A stretch of DNA of 64,000 bases. Origin: Podocnemis expansa (lineage: Eukaryota; Chordata; Testudines; Podocnemididae). A program made the position numbers and the translations under genes. The notes under the pieces were generated by a model. That model did no database searches. It worked only from the letters and a program-made list of their open reading frames with translations, and was not told the DNA's origin. Below are positions 21,721 to 33,275 of the stretch, piece after piece. The DNA is taken from positions 12,598,142 to 12,662,141 of the forward strand of contig ML681997.1 in the NCBI GenBank assembly GCA_007922195.1, in the 5' to 3' direction. Each line of letters begins with the position of its first letter. Position 1 is the stretch's first letter.

Positions 21721-24559
21721 TCTTGTAGGTAGCTATAACTGGTTAATGCTGGACTGGACAGTTTTAAGGAGATTTGATTTAGAACGACCCTGTAAAATGC
21801 TAGAAGAAAATGCTGCTATCTTGTGATCAGCACTGATTATATCTCAAGTTCTCCTCCACATTTCAGGATACAAAAGATACAAAAATGCAGATATTATTAA
21901 TATAATAGTCAGATTTTGCTTTCTGTCACATCCATGTTCAATGCCCATAATTTCTGTGAGGTTGCATGGGGATAACAGCAGAATTTGGACTCATGAGAAA
22001 TTTTTTGTTGTAAAAGAGTAGTGTGGTAGAAAGAGCAGGGAAATAGAATTCTTTGTATTTATAAAATTGTGTTACCTGGACACATTTTTATCATTAAAGG
22101 CAAAGTTCTCATGCATTTGCCAGGTTGCCTGGGAATTTAAGCAAGGATAATTGTATATGTGTGGTTAAATTCCTATTACTTTAAATATTTCCTTTGGTTT
22201 TATCCATACTTCTAGAGCATGTGAGATTAACATGAGCGAAAAAGGAAAAAGATGAAGACTGAGGGAAAATAAGAAGTATTCCCAAAGAGTAAGGGCCTGT
22301 TTCAAAGTCTGCTTGAATTCAGTGGAAAGGTTTAATCCAGTATAACTGTTTTTAAGTTCCTGTTCAAAGAATAATTGTTTAAGTCTATTTTGGATTTAAT
22401 ATACTCCTTTTTTTTCCTGACATCTGTATTTCAAATGTGCACAAGTCTGTTATAATTCATCTATATCATCATTTCATTGAGGGATATTTTGATCATTCTT
22501 TCATAAGCTTTGTAAATGGGACTATTTTAGAAATGCATTTATATGTTTTAATAAAATACATTTATTTTTTTTAATTTCACGGAAAGATTGTTCTGTTGTA
22601 ATGACAATGAACATTGTTATCAGTGCTTCAGTTCACCCAAATTCTCAACAGCAATGGAAGCAGAATGCCTCAAAGGGCAGAAGGAGGTTGTTTGCATAAC
22701 AGAGAAGAAAGAATCAATTGACCTAGTTCATCAGTGCAACTTAAAAATATATGGTCAGTCTGTTTAAAATGACTTCTGAATGTACAACATTGCATCATTT
22801 TATGGTGTGGGTATACAGTTTGTGTTAAATAGAGGAAATAAGTCAATGCAATGACACTACTTACTACTGGCCAAAGTGTAAAGTAAATAAAGCAGTATTG
22901 GAACCATTGGTAACTGTTTACATGCTATTAATAATTAGCAACCTTAATGCTAGTCTGTTAGCAGAGAGCCAGCATTTGGCACAATAGAAACTCAGCTCCA
23001 TACAGTTGGGTTCAAATTACATTAGTCTTGGACAATCAGAGTGAATGGTGCTCATAGGAGTTTCTGCCACTGTAAACAATAGGATGTTGGAATGTTTCAT
23101 ATGTTTATTGATTTATCTATTTGGACAGGTGCAGGTTGGCCCTATGAAATGGATTATTGTTCAGATATAGCCACAAGATACACTTACAGCATTATCTGAT
23201 CAGTGAATGACGGTGTACAGCACCATGAAGGACCCAATGCCAATTAGTTTTAAGCCAGTAATAATAAGTAAAGTTTTCAGTGTATTTACCATTGTATGAA
23301 TGAGCTGTAGATGGGCAAACACTAGGTATTTTCACAGAAAGCATGGTCTTCAGATCCTGATAACTCTTTTTCTGTGTCTCTTCTTTTATTTTCTGTTGTA
23401 ATTACTGTAAACGTGTGCATATATCAGCAGAAGGGATTCATATTTGGTGTATCTGTGCTGGGAGCCCAAAAGAACATGATGCCATCTCCATAGTATAATT
23501 TTTCTCAGCTCTGTGGGCAGAATTGTCGTTGCCCTGGAAAAAGACCTGGGGCCCAGCCACCTCCTGGGCCCAGGCCACACCCCTGGCCCCGATCCGGAGT
23601 CAGGGCCCTGGTCTCCTGCCACTGCCAACCCGGCCCTGGATAACCAGCTAGGGACAGGGCCAGGAGAGGCGGAAGGGCGGGTGCAGGATGTTCAGGGCAC
23701 TGGCGTCAGGACTTGGGGCACGTGCCCCATGTGCCAGGCACCAGCAATGCCCTGTCTGTTGGAACCTTTCCGTAAGCGTTCCATGACAGTCAAGTTCAGT
23801 AATTTGCCAAAGCACAAGAGGGAGGTTGAGGCCAGAAGGATTGCTGTACTTCAGGGCATAAATTCCATAGTTCAACTGGGATTAATTGCCTTAATTTAAA
23901 TTAATGCTTCATGAACATTAATTTAGGCTCTCTTCTCCACCTCCATAATCTGAATATCCACCTCACCCAAAGGGGATTCTTGTGGTGAGGAGAGTGGGGA
24001 CATAAATAATGGCGTAGCTCCATTTAAGATGCACTCTTATTTGGGGATGGGAAAAGCTGCTTCTGGGGAGACAATATAAAGACCCATGGGCTTCATCTAG
24101 TTACCCTGGCTTCTAGTAGACTTCTTAAAATTTTCTCTCCCCCAAGTCATGTGCACCAAAGAATATATTGCAGAATTCTCTGCAATGAACTGTAGAAAAA
24201 GTACACAAGCAACCAGTTTTTAGGCCAATAAACAGACTTAATCTGCAAGGTTTGTCAGATGAACATATATAATTAATATGTTAAATATTTTCTTGTTACA
24301 AAACACTGGGCCATCCCAGTAAATTTGACACTTGCTCTGTAAGACTTTCAAAATGTGTTTCTCCATCTTTCCCCAGGGGGAATAAAGATGGATCTATACT
24401 TAGTGTAATGAATAAGGATTTTAATATCTCCACTCACACACTGAGAATTTGCATCTATATTTCTCTTTCAACATTATACTGTTTAAACATTGACATATCT
24501 TCTCCCTTTGATCTGTGCATAGATCTCCTGTCAGTGCTAGTAAGTGTTATGTTTACACA
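21721..24559. other. Mostly unrecognised DNA with a GC-rich patch
   Basis: The patch 23510-23790 is GC-rich with gggccc/ccaggc words and contains an open frame (23513-23899) without family features. It looks like a degraded repeat rather than a promoter or exon. The rest is A/T-rich with no recognised element. Confidence 0.4.
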
Positions 24560-24935
24560 TTGATAATGTGTAAATGGCAGAGGAACTAAATAATTTCTTT
24601 GTTTCAGTTTTTACTGGGAAGTTTGGTAGAGACTGGATGCCTGATGTAGGAGAGGGCAGTAAAAGTGGGATAGGATCAGAAGTGAAAACAGGGAAAGAAC
24701 AAGTTAAAAATTACCTAAACACGTTGGGATTCTTCAGTCACCAGGGCCTGATAATATGCACCCTAAAATACTCAAGGAGCTGACCCAGGAGATATCTGAG
24801 CCATTTGCTATTATTTTTGAAAAATCATTGGTTACTAGAGAGGTCCCAGAGGACTGGAAGAGAGCAAATATAGTGCTCATCTATAAAAAGGAAAATGAGG
24901 ACAACCAGTCAGCTTAACCTCTGTATCAGGAAAAT

Positions 24936-24982
24936 CAATTTGTTAGTCTTTAAGTGCCACAGGATTCCTTGCTGTTTTTTAG
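24936..24982 (+). mobile_element. Minute PLE tail insertion (47 bp) in CR1
   Basis: The 47 bases contain aatttgttagtctttaagtg and the following gccacaggattccttgctg, which is PLE 3'-tail sequence. The 7-bp flanks ggaaaat (24929-24935, 24983-24989) are identical and CR1 sequence continues on both sides. Confidence 0.65.
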
Positions 24983-25529
24983 GGAAAATAATGGAGCAAA
25001 TAATTAAGAAATCTGTTAGCAAGCATCTAGGAGAAAATAAGGTGTTAAGTAATAGCATGGATTTGTCAAGAACAAATTGTGTCAAACCAAACTGATAGCT
25101 TTCTATGTTGGAATAACAAGCCTTGTAGATAGAGGGGAAGTGGTAGATATGGTGTATCTAGACTTTAGTAACGCTTTTGGCATAGTCTTGCAACACCTTG
25201 TCCTTAACAAACTAAGGAAGTTCAACCTGGATGGAGCTACAATAAGATATGTGCAAAACTGGTTGGACAGCCTCTCTCGGAGAGCGGTTTTCAATGATTC
25301 ACAGTCATGCTGATAAGGCATAACAAGCAGGGTAACTCGGGGATCAGTTCTGGGTCCAGTTCTGTTCAATATTGTCATCGATGATCTTGCAAAGAGTATA
25401 CTAATAAATTTTGTGGATGATACCAAGCTGAGAGAGGTTTCAAGTGCTTAGAGGATAGTATCACAATTCAAAATGCTTTGGACAAGCTGGTGAAATGATC
25501 TACAATAAATAGAACCAGCAACTACAGTT

Positions 25530-25944
25530 TTAACAACAGAAGCATTGAAGCAGGCACACACCCCTGCAACAAACCACACTGCCAAGTCTGCCCACGTATC
25601 TGCACAACAGATACCATCATAGGCCCTAATCAAGCCTGCTACTCCATGAAAGGCTCATTTACCTGCTCATCTACTATGCATGTGCAAGAAATGCCCCAAC
25701 ACCTTATATATTGGATAAACAGGACAATCGCTGCATAAAAGGATGAATGAACACAGAGCTGATATCAGAAATCACAGAACAAAGAAACCAGTTGCTGAGC
25801 ACTTCCAGCTTTCTAATGACTCGATGAATGATTTGTTAACAACTGTCGTTAGAGATGTAGCTGGGACATCAAGACTTCAAAGAGAAACAGCTGAACTCGA
25901 ATTAATATGCAGGCTAAATTCTGTGAAAGCAGGACTTAATTGAG
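25530..25944 (+). pseudogene. PLE GIY-YIG endonuclease fragment
   Basis: Encodes the Cys/His cluster (CNKPHCQVCPR-like, near 25567), GSFTCSS, the nuclease core with a stop inside (YIG-stop-TGQS near 25710) and, in an open frame 25743-25943, MNEHRADIRNHRTKKPVAEH and the C-terminal SRLQRETAELELICRLN. A small deletion near 25675 shifts the frame. The RT half is absent because of 5' truncation. The role would have been cutting target DNA; this copy is dead. Confidence 0.8.
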
Positions 25945-26112
25945 ACCATGTCTTCTTTTCCCATTACAAAAGGTAATTTGACTTCAGGCTTCCCATGGTT
26001 TGATCCTAACAACTGCTCTGATTTGCTGTTACTGTATGACCTGATCCTATGTTTTATACCCCCTTGCATTTAGTTTCATTCCTTTCTGTAAGTTCACCCA
26101 TCTTCAAAGCAT

Positions 26113-26141
26113 CTGAGGAAGTGGGATTTTCTCCCACGAAA
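26113..26141 (+). ncRNA. Hammerhead-like ribozyme core in the PLE tail (candidate)
   Basis: CTGAGGA (26113-26119, fits CUGANGA), then gtggga/tcccac (26121-26126 and 26132-26137, a perfect 6-bp stem with a ttttc loop), then GAAA (26138-26141). This is the conserved core of a hammerhead with stem II. After GAAA, gc-tcat-gc could form a tiny stem III, but the expected U before the cleavage site is G here, and stem I is not evident. Hammerheads with minimal stem III are known from PLEs of other eukaryotes. This copy looks decayed. Confidence 0.35.
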
Positions 26142-27379
26142 GCTCATGCGAAAAATAAATCTGTTAGTCTCAAAGTGCCACACAACTCCTTGCTTTTTTT
26201 TGCTGGACTAGACTAACATGACTATCCCTTTGGAAAGTAAATAGAATGCAATTCAATAAAAGCAAGAGCAAAGTATTCCACTTAGGAAAGGACAATCCAT
26301 TTCATACATACAAAATGGCCAGTGACTGCCTAGGAAGGAGTACTGTGGAAAGGAATCTGAGTGTCGTAGTGGACCACAAGCTAAATATGAGTGATCACTG
26401 TAACACTGTTGGAAAAAAAGCAAATGCCATTCTGGGATGTATTACCAGGATTACTGTAAGTAAGACATGAGAAGTAATACTTCAGCTCTAGTCTGTGCTG
26501 AGTAGGCCTCAACTGTAGTATTGTGTCCAGTTCTGGGTGCCTCATTTCAGGAAAGATGTGGACAAATTGGAGAAAATCCAAAGAAAAGCAACAAGAATGA
26601 TTAAAGGTCTGGAACACCTGACTTATGAGGGAAGATTGAAAAGAGCTAGGTTTGTTTAATCTGGAAAAGAGGAGACTGAGAGGGGGCATGAGAATAGTTT
26701 TCAAGTATGAGAAAGGAGAAAAATTGTTCTCCTTGACCACCGATGATAGGACAAGAAGCAAGTGGCTTAAATTACAGCACTGGAGGTTTAGCTTGGACAT
26801 TATGAAATTTATAGCTGTCAGGGTGAATAACCACTGGAATAAGTTGCCTAGACAGGTTGTGGCATCTCTATCATTGGAAGTGTTTAAGAGCAGGTTAGAC
26901 AAACACCTGTCAGGGATAGTTTAAGAGTGTACTTGGTCCTTCCATGGGTGCAGGACACTGGACTCAATGACATCTCATGATTCCTTTCAGTCTCTGTGAA
27001 TATCTGACGGAGTGCATTCCAGCCCACATAAGCTGCACCCACTCCCCTGCAAGTCTTTGGTGACTCCACAGCAGTCGCTGTCAAATGGATCCCTTCCAGT
27101 ACAGCAAAGAGTTTACTAAGTTGTCTGCCCTCACAAGCTCTTCAACCCCATTGCAAGGCCATTTATATCCAGCTTTGGAGTCTTATCTCCTTCTCAGAGC
27201 TTAGGCCATTTGTTAGTGGTTAGTGGTAAAACCTGGGCCCACCCACTACTCCAGGCCCTAATGCAGGAATTGGAAAATCAACAGCCACATATTGCTGCCT
27301 TTTATTAATCACTGCAACTCTACTGGGCCTCTCCCAGTGTGGACCCTTTATTTTCATCCCTTGCTTTTTAGCGTACATT

Positions 27380-28290
27380 TTGAAAGAATGGCCATACTGG
27401 GTCAGACCAATGATCCATCTAGCTTGGTGTCCAGTCTTCTGACAGCAGTCATGACAGATGCTTCAGAGGAAATTAATAGAACAGGTAATCTTGAATCAAT
27501 CCATCCTGTCGCCCATTCCCAGCCTCTGGCAAACAGTAAACCCTACCCATCCAGGCTAATAGCCATTGATGTACCTGTCCTCCATGAACTTACCTAGTTC
27601 TTTTTCATACTCCACTATAGTCTTGACCTTTACAATCTCCACTGGCAAGGAGTTCCGTAGGTCAACTGGGCATTGTGTAAAGAAGTATTTTCTTTTGTTT
27701 GTTTGAAACCTGTTGCCTCTTAATTTCATTTGGTGACACCTAGTTTGTGTGTTATGAGAAGCATTTACTGCCTCCACATCAGTCTTGATTTTAGATATCT
27801 CTATCATATCCTGCTTTAGTCACCTCTTTTCCAAGCTGAAAAGTCAAAGTCTTCTTAGTCCCTCTTCCTTTGGAAGCCTTTCCATGGCCTTAATAATTTT
27901 AGTTGCCTCTCCAGTTCCAATACTACTTTTTTGAGATAGGGCAATCAGATCTGCATGCTATATTCAAGATGTGAACATACCATGTATTCATAAAGAAGCA
28001 GTACAATATTTTCTGAGTTACTATCTGTCCCTTTCCTAATGGTTCCCAGCATTCTGTTCACTTTTTCGACTGCTGCTACACATTGCATAGATGTTTTCAG
28101 CAAATTATCCACAATGACTCCAAGATCTATTTCTTGACTGGTTACAGCTTATTTAGACCCCATAATTGAGATAATTGAAATAATTGTATAATTGAAACTA
28201 TGGTTTCCAGTGTGCATTTCTTCGCCTTTATCAGTGTTGAATTTCACCTATCATTTTGTTACCTAGTCAACCAGTTTTGTGAGTTCTCAG
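27380..28290 (-). mobile_element. CR1/L3-like LINE 3' part
   Basis: Begins with the 3'-end signature gaatggccatactgggtcag (near 27386), then ctggctaatagccattgatg-like sequence, and continues through the C-terminal ORF2 region (the - strand frame 27556-27807 includes HQMKLRGNRFQTNKRKYFF). This arrangement is frequent in amniote, especially turtle, CR1/L3 repeats. Strongly decayed. Confidence 0.75.
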
Positions 28291-29427
28291 GTCCCCGTTC
28301 TCCCATTTTAAAGATTTGCAGCTATACAATCTGCTATGGCCAGGGGAACACTCTTTCTTGTCCCACTGGCCCCAGCCAGGTACTGATGTGCTCAGGCCCT
28401 GCAGCTCCTTTTATCTGAGCCTTCTGGTCTCTGATTAGTTGTTTCAAGAGAGCCTCTGTAGGCAGGCATGGAGGATCACCTCCTTTACTCTTTCCTGGGG
28501 AGAGTATACCAGGACTGCCTTGAAGGGACAGTTACACCCCATCACGGAAACTTTTAGATGTCTGAATTCTCAACTTGTCTGCTTCTTGCCTGTACAATAA
28601 AAGAGAGATGAAATTCCCAAATGCAGTGTTCCTTGGAGTGTTTTCCAATTTATCATGTACAGCGAAAATGTGATTTAAGGAGACAAATATATGGACCTCA
28701 TGTCAACTGATTTGGTGCTGATTTCCACCAATTTATATGTAAGGTGATGGAAAGGTGTTTATTCTTGTTTTGACTTCAGCTGAGGTGTCAACAGATATGC
28801 CATAGCCTATTCAATATGAAGTTATATATGTAAAACAAGTGCTTACATCTGTATTAAATCTCTTGGGAAAAAATATTAGTTTAGAGGGTCAAATTCAAAT
28901 TGTGATGTTGGGAAGCTCAAATCTATTGTATTTGTCCCAAGAGATCTTGGAAAGTACAATGAATTGTAGCCCAATAGTCAGCAAACATTATACTAAAGCC
29001 CAAGTTGTCAAATGTGGATGCCTAAACACTGTTCTTCTTTAAGCCAAATATGAGTATTTAAATCAAAACTGATTTTTCCTGTTTTAGACACTGAGATATA
29101 TGGGTTCTCAGTGGTGTGAAAATCAGGCCTTTGACTTACATGTCTTTATATATTTAGGTGACTATTTTAGGCACCTGTTTCCAATATTTTTGTCTTTGCT
29201 CTCAAAAAAGTAGTAGGTAAGCATTTATTACCTTCCAGTTTCCAGCTGAAAATAAAATTCAATAGTTGTTCCTGCATCACTACTATTGTGGTCAAAACTC
29301 AATATGTATGTTTCAGGTACAGCCAGCTTTGCCAATGAAGAAAGTTACTGTTAAAATGTTTGATTTCAATCTAGTCAGTTTCCATTGGGTACAAATTGTA
29401 TTGATGATTATTTTTCCCCCCCTTCAG
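28291..29427. other. Upstream intron-like DNA with a possible LTR-like remnant
   Basis: 28340-28560 is GC-richer (cccactggccccagccaggt, then gggacagttacaccccatca) and resembles a worn LTR or other repeat, with no boundaries I can prove. The remaining sequence up to the first NUDT14 exon is A/T-rich and unrecognised. Confidence 0.35.
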
Positions 29428-29471
29428 AATGGCACTAAGAAGTTCTGGGACTTCATGAGAACACATGACAG
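29428..29471 (+). CDS. NUDT14: NUDT14 exon (second coding exon), UDP-sugar diphosphatase
   Basis: 44-nt exon between a pyrimidine-rich acceptor (ttttcccccccttcag) and a gtaaac donor. Encodes NGTKKFWDFMRTHD in phase 0 and ends two bases into a Ser codon. In mammalian NUDT14 this follows the N-terminal YLRP...LHYRQ segment, which is encoded by a first exon I could not find upstream in the window. NUDT14 hydrolyses UDP-glucose and other nucleoside diphosphate sugars to the sugar phosphate and UMP, needs Mg2+, and is a cytosolic dimer. An open frame runs in from upstream (29266), but those residues do not resemble the family and are intron. The following intron is 22,672 bp, enlarged by transposons. 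Confidence 0.93.
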
Positions 29472-30684
29472 GTAAACCTGAACAAATGAATTCATGACCA
29501 TTTTCTTTATCTGTGTGTCATATTTAATTCAATATTATCTTCAACACTTCCAGTCCCAGTGTGCTAAGTCCCTGTTTCTCCTCATTCAGATCCCTCCTAA
29601 AGGCCTACTTTTCCTGTAGCGTTTGCAGATACTGGCCCTCATTGATTCAATGGCCTCTCAGACCTACAGTTTAAGACTCAGAATAGAAATAAGTTTAAAC
29701 ACCTATTTAACACCTTGTCTACACTATGGGGGTAATATTCTCTATGGGCATGTGACTTGTGAAGCACATTTTTGGTCCTTGTACTTCCAGCTAGTGCATA
29801 GTAAAAGTGTATTAACGTAATGCTATTTGAAACATGCCATGTGCAATTATTTGGTTTATGCATGATGTGAGAAATTTTATGTTGTCTGATCAAGTCCTGT
29901 TATTACAATAGCTTAATTAATCTAGCAGTGATGTATCAGGCCTACCTCAATGACCTTGAAAAGAAAAGGTTAAAATGTCATAAAAATTCCCTAATCCTGC
30001 TAGCTTGCTTCTCCTAACTCCACAAACTTTCCCCCAGTTCCTTCCAGAGACAAACAAATGTCCAGTGATTTTTACAGCATCCTTCGGCTTCCATTACAGT
30101 TTCATTCTATTAATCTGGGAGAAGAGTTAATACTATGTGACTAAGGGATCAATTCACTCAGTGCTAATAACAAATAAAGAATACTTGTGGCAGACTCAGT
30201 TCATGAGACATTCATTGACTAATGTCCAACAACAAATTTATAAAATTCAGGTCTGATTTTTCAGAAATTCATGAATAGAAAATAAGGGCAGATTTAGACT
30301 TAAATTGTTCTTTACAAGTAACTTTCTCAGCTCTATTTTAGGTAATAAATATTTTATGGAACTGACTTCATTGGAAGTCAAAGGAGGGGTGGCTTCTTTG
30401 TGTGAGTAGGAGATCAGCAGATAAAACAATTGCTGTCAGGAAATTATCCAATGTTTGACTTCATTGGACCCTTATAATGATTCATATGTACTTATTTGAG
30501 AGCCAAATGAAGTGGTAGCAGCAACCAGGCAGACCTTTAGTATATGTTAATTTTATTCAAAATAGAAGATACAAAGGTACAAGTTACCAAAAGATTACTG
30601 AACATCAGATATCTCTGGATCCATCAAAATAAAGTCCTTGCGATACTTGAGGATGAGGATAAAATGGCACGATGTTCGACTGTT
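29472..30684. other. NUDT14 intron, 5' part, no recognised feature
   Basis: Donor gtaaac at 29472. The rest is A/T-rich. Near 29690-29830 there is a gtctacactatggg segment that could be a worn MITE end, without a partner. No alternative exon was recognised. Confidence 0.5.
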
Positions 30685-31650
30685 ACAGTCCTTTGAGTGC
30701 TTGCTCATGTTGATTCCAACTAGGTGTATACCACGTGCACTGGTTGCTGGAAAGTTTTGCCTCTGATAGTATCTGTAGGGCTGGCTTGGGAGCCCCCTAG
30801 AGTCATGTGTTCATTTGGTGTTGTCAAGGCTGTTTCCTCACTCTGGCACTCTTGAGTGCAGAAGATGGGGGCCCGCAACACGTCTTAAAAGCCACTGGCC
30901 TTAAAGTCTGCTCTTAAAACTCTCTAAGGCCTCCAATTCCTGGCCTTGGAATGGTATCGCTGCCACCACCCAAATGCAAAAACCTCTTGAAAACCCAGGA
31001 AGGCTCATTGGGAATTGGGAATTTTTTGTTCCTTTTGGCTGTCCTGGGACTAACTGACCAGAGTGTTAACCCCTTCTTCCCCAAGGGTTACTACAGGTGT
31101 TAACAAGGTTTTAGTTAATTAAATATGAAAAATAAATAAATGCAATTCAGAAAGTATTGGTTGTGTTATTTACACTGATTAGAAATGTAATTTTTTTTGA
31201 TCCTTTGCCTCTTCAGTTCCTTTGCAATACACTGCATCATTACTTACCAAGCCAGAGATGATGCAGCTGTTGGTAGAGCAGTGATGTGCAATCTATAGTG
31301 CATTCACCTCCAAACCCACCACCTACAATGTTGCTTGGGAGTCACCTGCTTGGAACTGGAGATGGTTACTAGCCTTCTGTAACTGCTGTTCTTGAGATAT
31401 GTTGCTCACATCCATTCCTAAGCCCGCCCTCCTAGCCCTCTGTCAGAGTCGCCAGCCAGAAGGAACCAAAGAGGCAGGGAGACCACAGAGCCCTATAGGA
31501 TGCCATGAAGGTGCAACTCTGGGGGGCTCCAGAGCCAACTGCAATGGGTATCACTAGGGGAAAAGCCTTCCAGCACTGCACACAGTACATGCACAACTAC
31601 TTGGAATGGACATGAGCAACGCATCTTGGAAGATCAACAGTTACAGAAGG
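30685..31650. mobile_element. DIRS-like remnant with complementary ends
   Basis: The left piece (30685-30821: gcttgctcatgttgattcca, ctaggtgtataccacgtgca, gggagccccctagagtcatg) is the reverse complement, imperfectly, of the right piece (about 31500-31640: ccagcactgcacacagtaca, tggacatgagcaacgcatct). Further in, cttctgtaactgctgttctt (31374) pairs with agatcaacagttacagaagg (31631). Inverted ends with this kind of sequence fit a deleted, non-autonomous DIRS-type element. A solo LTR sits at 30822-31095 and unrelated DNA fills 31100-31350. Confidence 0.55.
30822..31095. mobile_element. Short solo LTR (274 bp) with 5-bp target duplication
   Basis: TG...CA ends (tgtcaaggctg... ...gggttactaca) are bounded by perfect ggtgt repeats (30817-30821, 31096-31100). 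It shares both ends with the longer LTR at 38897-39628 but lacks most of that LTR's middle. It carries a segment near 30848-30893 that the long copy lacks. No internal retroviral genes are present. Direction could not be decided. Confidence 0.8.
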
Positions 31651-32840
31651 TTAGTAACAGTCTTTTCACACTGACAGTCGGAATCTGCCTAGAGGACAAA
31701 CAGATTTCTCTGTATATTTCAGCTGTACTTATGTGTGTGTCTAGATTTATGATCATAGATAAAAAGTTTGGACTGATGCTTGATTGTTGGAAATATAATA
31801 CTTGCCCTCTGGTTTCAGACATCTTAGCACAAGTTTAGGCCACAGTGTTAATAAATTTCTTTTCTGGAAGGCAATTGCTTGTTATCTGATTATTTTTTAA
31901 TGGAAATCTTATATTGCACATACTAACAGAACAATAGGATGGGGATAAAATCTATAGGACTAGTTTTCCATTAACTTCTTTAGAATATTATTTTTAAAGG
32001 ACTTTTTTGTGGACATTGTTTAAATAGTTGGGAACATGACTGTATAAAAGAGCTGCAGCCACATGTCACGCCAGTCATCTCTGGTCACGTAACATTTGTT
32101 AGTTTAACATGACCAACAGCTGCCATCCTATTTTATTGGCAATTACTGTGTTAAACTGTAGAATGTAGAATCCTTTGCTAGTCTCTGAATATTTAAATTT
32201 GAATCCTAATATTTCATACTGTGCCAAGCTGTTTTGCAGATGCTCAGACCAGAAATAAACTAGAAATAAGGTGGGGGAAATAGATATAAACTAGAGGAGA
32301 TCATTTTTATAAAATATCAAAATGTTATACCAGGGTATGTGTTATGCTGCTCTAATAGAACTGCCTAGATCTTTGTAGTTTGAGGACATCCTAAGGTTTT
32401 TTGTGAGGCTCATTATTACTAATGAAAGACAACATTTTCAAAATTGGGTCAAAATTCTGACCCCACTGACATTAATGGAAAACTTCTATTGAATATAGTG
32501 GGATCAGGATTTCACCAAAAGAATGTAAAATTAGGCTCCCAAATCAACATGTAGGCACCCAAAAATGTCTCTGATACACGAAAGAATCATTACTCAGGAA
32601 AGCTGTTTAGGCATGAGCTTAGGTGCTCCCTAAAATTGGTGCTTGACTTTCCAAAGTGTTTTGAACTTACAGTTTGCATCAGAGTCAGGGGTAGCTGTTG
32701 GATGCTCAGCACATTTAAAAGTCAGGCTGCTTGTTTGGGTTATATATGTGTACATTGCCTTACACAGTGGGGCTCTGATCCCTGATTGAGGTCTCTAGAC
32801 ATTACTGGAACATAAAGAAAGCTGTTGGAAACTAAATATA
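31651..32840. other. Intron DNA with one palindromic repeat
   Basis: At about 32445-32525 cctgaccccactgacattaatgg-like and tatagtgggatcaggattt sequences form a loose inverted repeat, the kind of old amniote palindromic MITE that is common in introns. Nothing else recognised. Confidence 0.4.
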
Positions 32841-33050
32841 CAAGTTCCAAAAGGGGAGCTGTGTTAGTCTGGTTGAGGAAAACAAACAAGGAGTCCTGTG
32901 GCACTTTTAAAGGCTAACAAATTTATTTATTGCATGAGCTTTCATGGGAGAAAATGTCTGAAAAAGTGGGATTTTCTCCCACGAAATCTCATGCAATAAA
33001 TAAATTTGTTAGTCTTTCAAAGTGCCACAAGACTCCTTGTTTGTTTTGCA
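32841..33050. mobile_element. Hairpin-shaped PLE tail, 210 bp
   Basis: Left arm: ggagtcctgtggcactttta, then caaatttatttattgcatga, then gctttcatgggagaaaat. Right arm: gtgggattttctcccacgaa, then catgcaataaataaatttgt, then aagtgccacaagactccttg. The arms are near-perfect reverse complements of about 85 bases meeting near 32957, inside the hammerhead-like motif. Flanks aaatata (32834-32840, 33051-33057) are identical 7-mers but A/T-rich, so weaker support than in the sister copies. Confidence 0.75.
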
Positions 33051-33159
33051 AAATATAAAGGGAAGTTGTTCTGTTTATATTGTGGAAGAACCCAAAAGGC
33101 TCCATTCAGAATGAGGTCCCCATCCTGCTAGCCAATATAAAAACACATGAACAAATATG

Positions 33160-33275
33160 ATTCTATCCCTAGTCAGCAGAGCACTTAAACATGTGCTTAA
33201 AGCTAAGTTCCTTGTAGAGTAGGGCTAGATTTAAGCATGTGCTTATATGTTTTGCTCAGTCAGGGCCCCAGAGAA
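33160..33275. repeat. Old palindromic amniote-type MITE
   Basis: cagcagagcacttaaacatgtgcttaa-like sequence on the left pairs loosely with ttaagcatgtgcttatatg...tgctcagtcaggg on the right. This pattern is common in bird and reptile introns. Length and ends are approximate. Confidence 0.45.

Larger units (their letters stand above)
25515..26237 (+). mobile_element. Penelope-like element, 5'-truncated, 723 bp
   Basis: Begins ccagcaactacag, runs through the GIY-YIG part of the ORF and ends cctttggaaag. Perfect 9-bp target duplication taaatagaa (25506-25514, 26238-26246). It lies in a CR1 whose reading frame continues on the far side. The clean boundaries make it the best reference in the window for the 3' part of this PLE family. 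Confidence 0.88.
24560..27005 (+). mobile_element. CR1 LINE, + strand, with two PLE insertions
   Basis: CR1 ORF2 can be followed across 24574-25500 (ELNNFFVSVFTG, then VDMVYLDFSNAFG near 25150 where CR1 has YLDFSKAFD, and NFVDDTKL near 25410), resuming at 26238 (NRMQFNKSKSKVFHLGK) and on to the CR1 C-terminus (HWNKLPRQVVASLSLEVF near 26840). Stops and frame changes are frequent. PLE pieces lie at 24936-24982 and 25515-26237. The 3' end is near 27005. Confidence 0.8.

Noticed and set aside
23513..23899. 128-codon open frame on + strand in GC-rich DNA
   Set aside because: Composition-driven, Pro/Gly-rich start, open on the other strand too, no family motif or splice context.
1..29427. First coding exon or promoter of NUDT14
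   Set aside because: No YLRP/LHYRQ-type coding stretch or CpG-island-like region was seen; it may be outside the window or missed because it is short.
29266..29427. Upstream extension of the NUDT14 exon as an open frame
   Set aside because: The residues do not resemble the family, and a good acceptor (ttcag) lies exactly where conservation begins.
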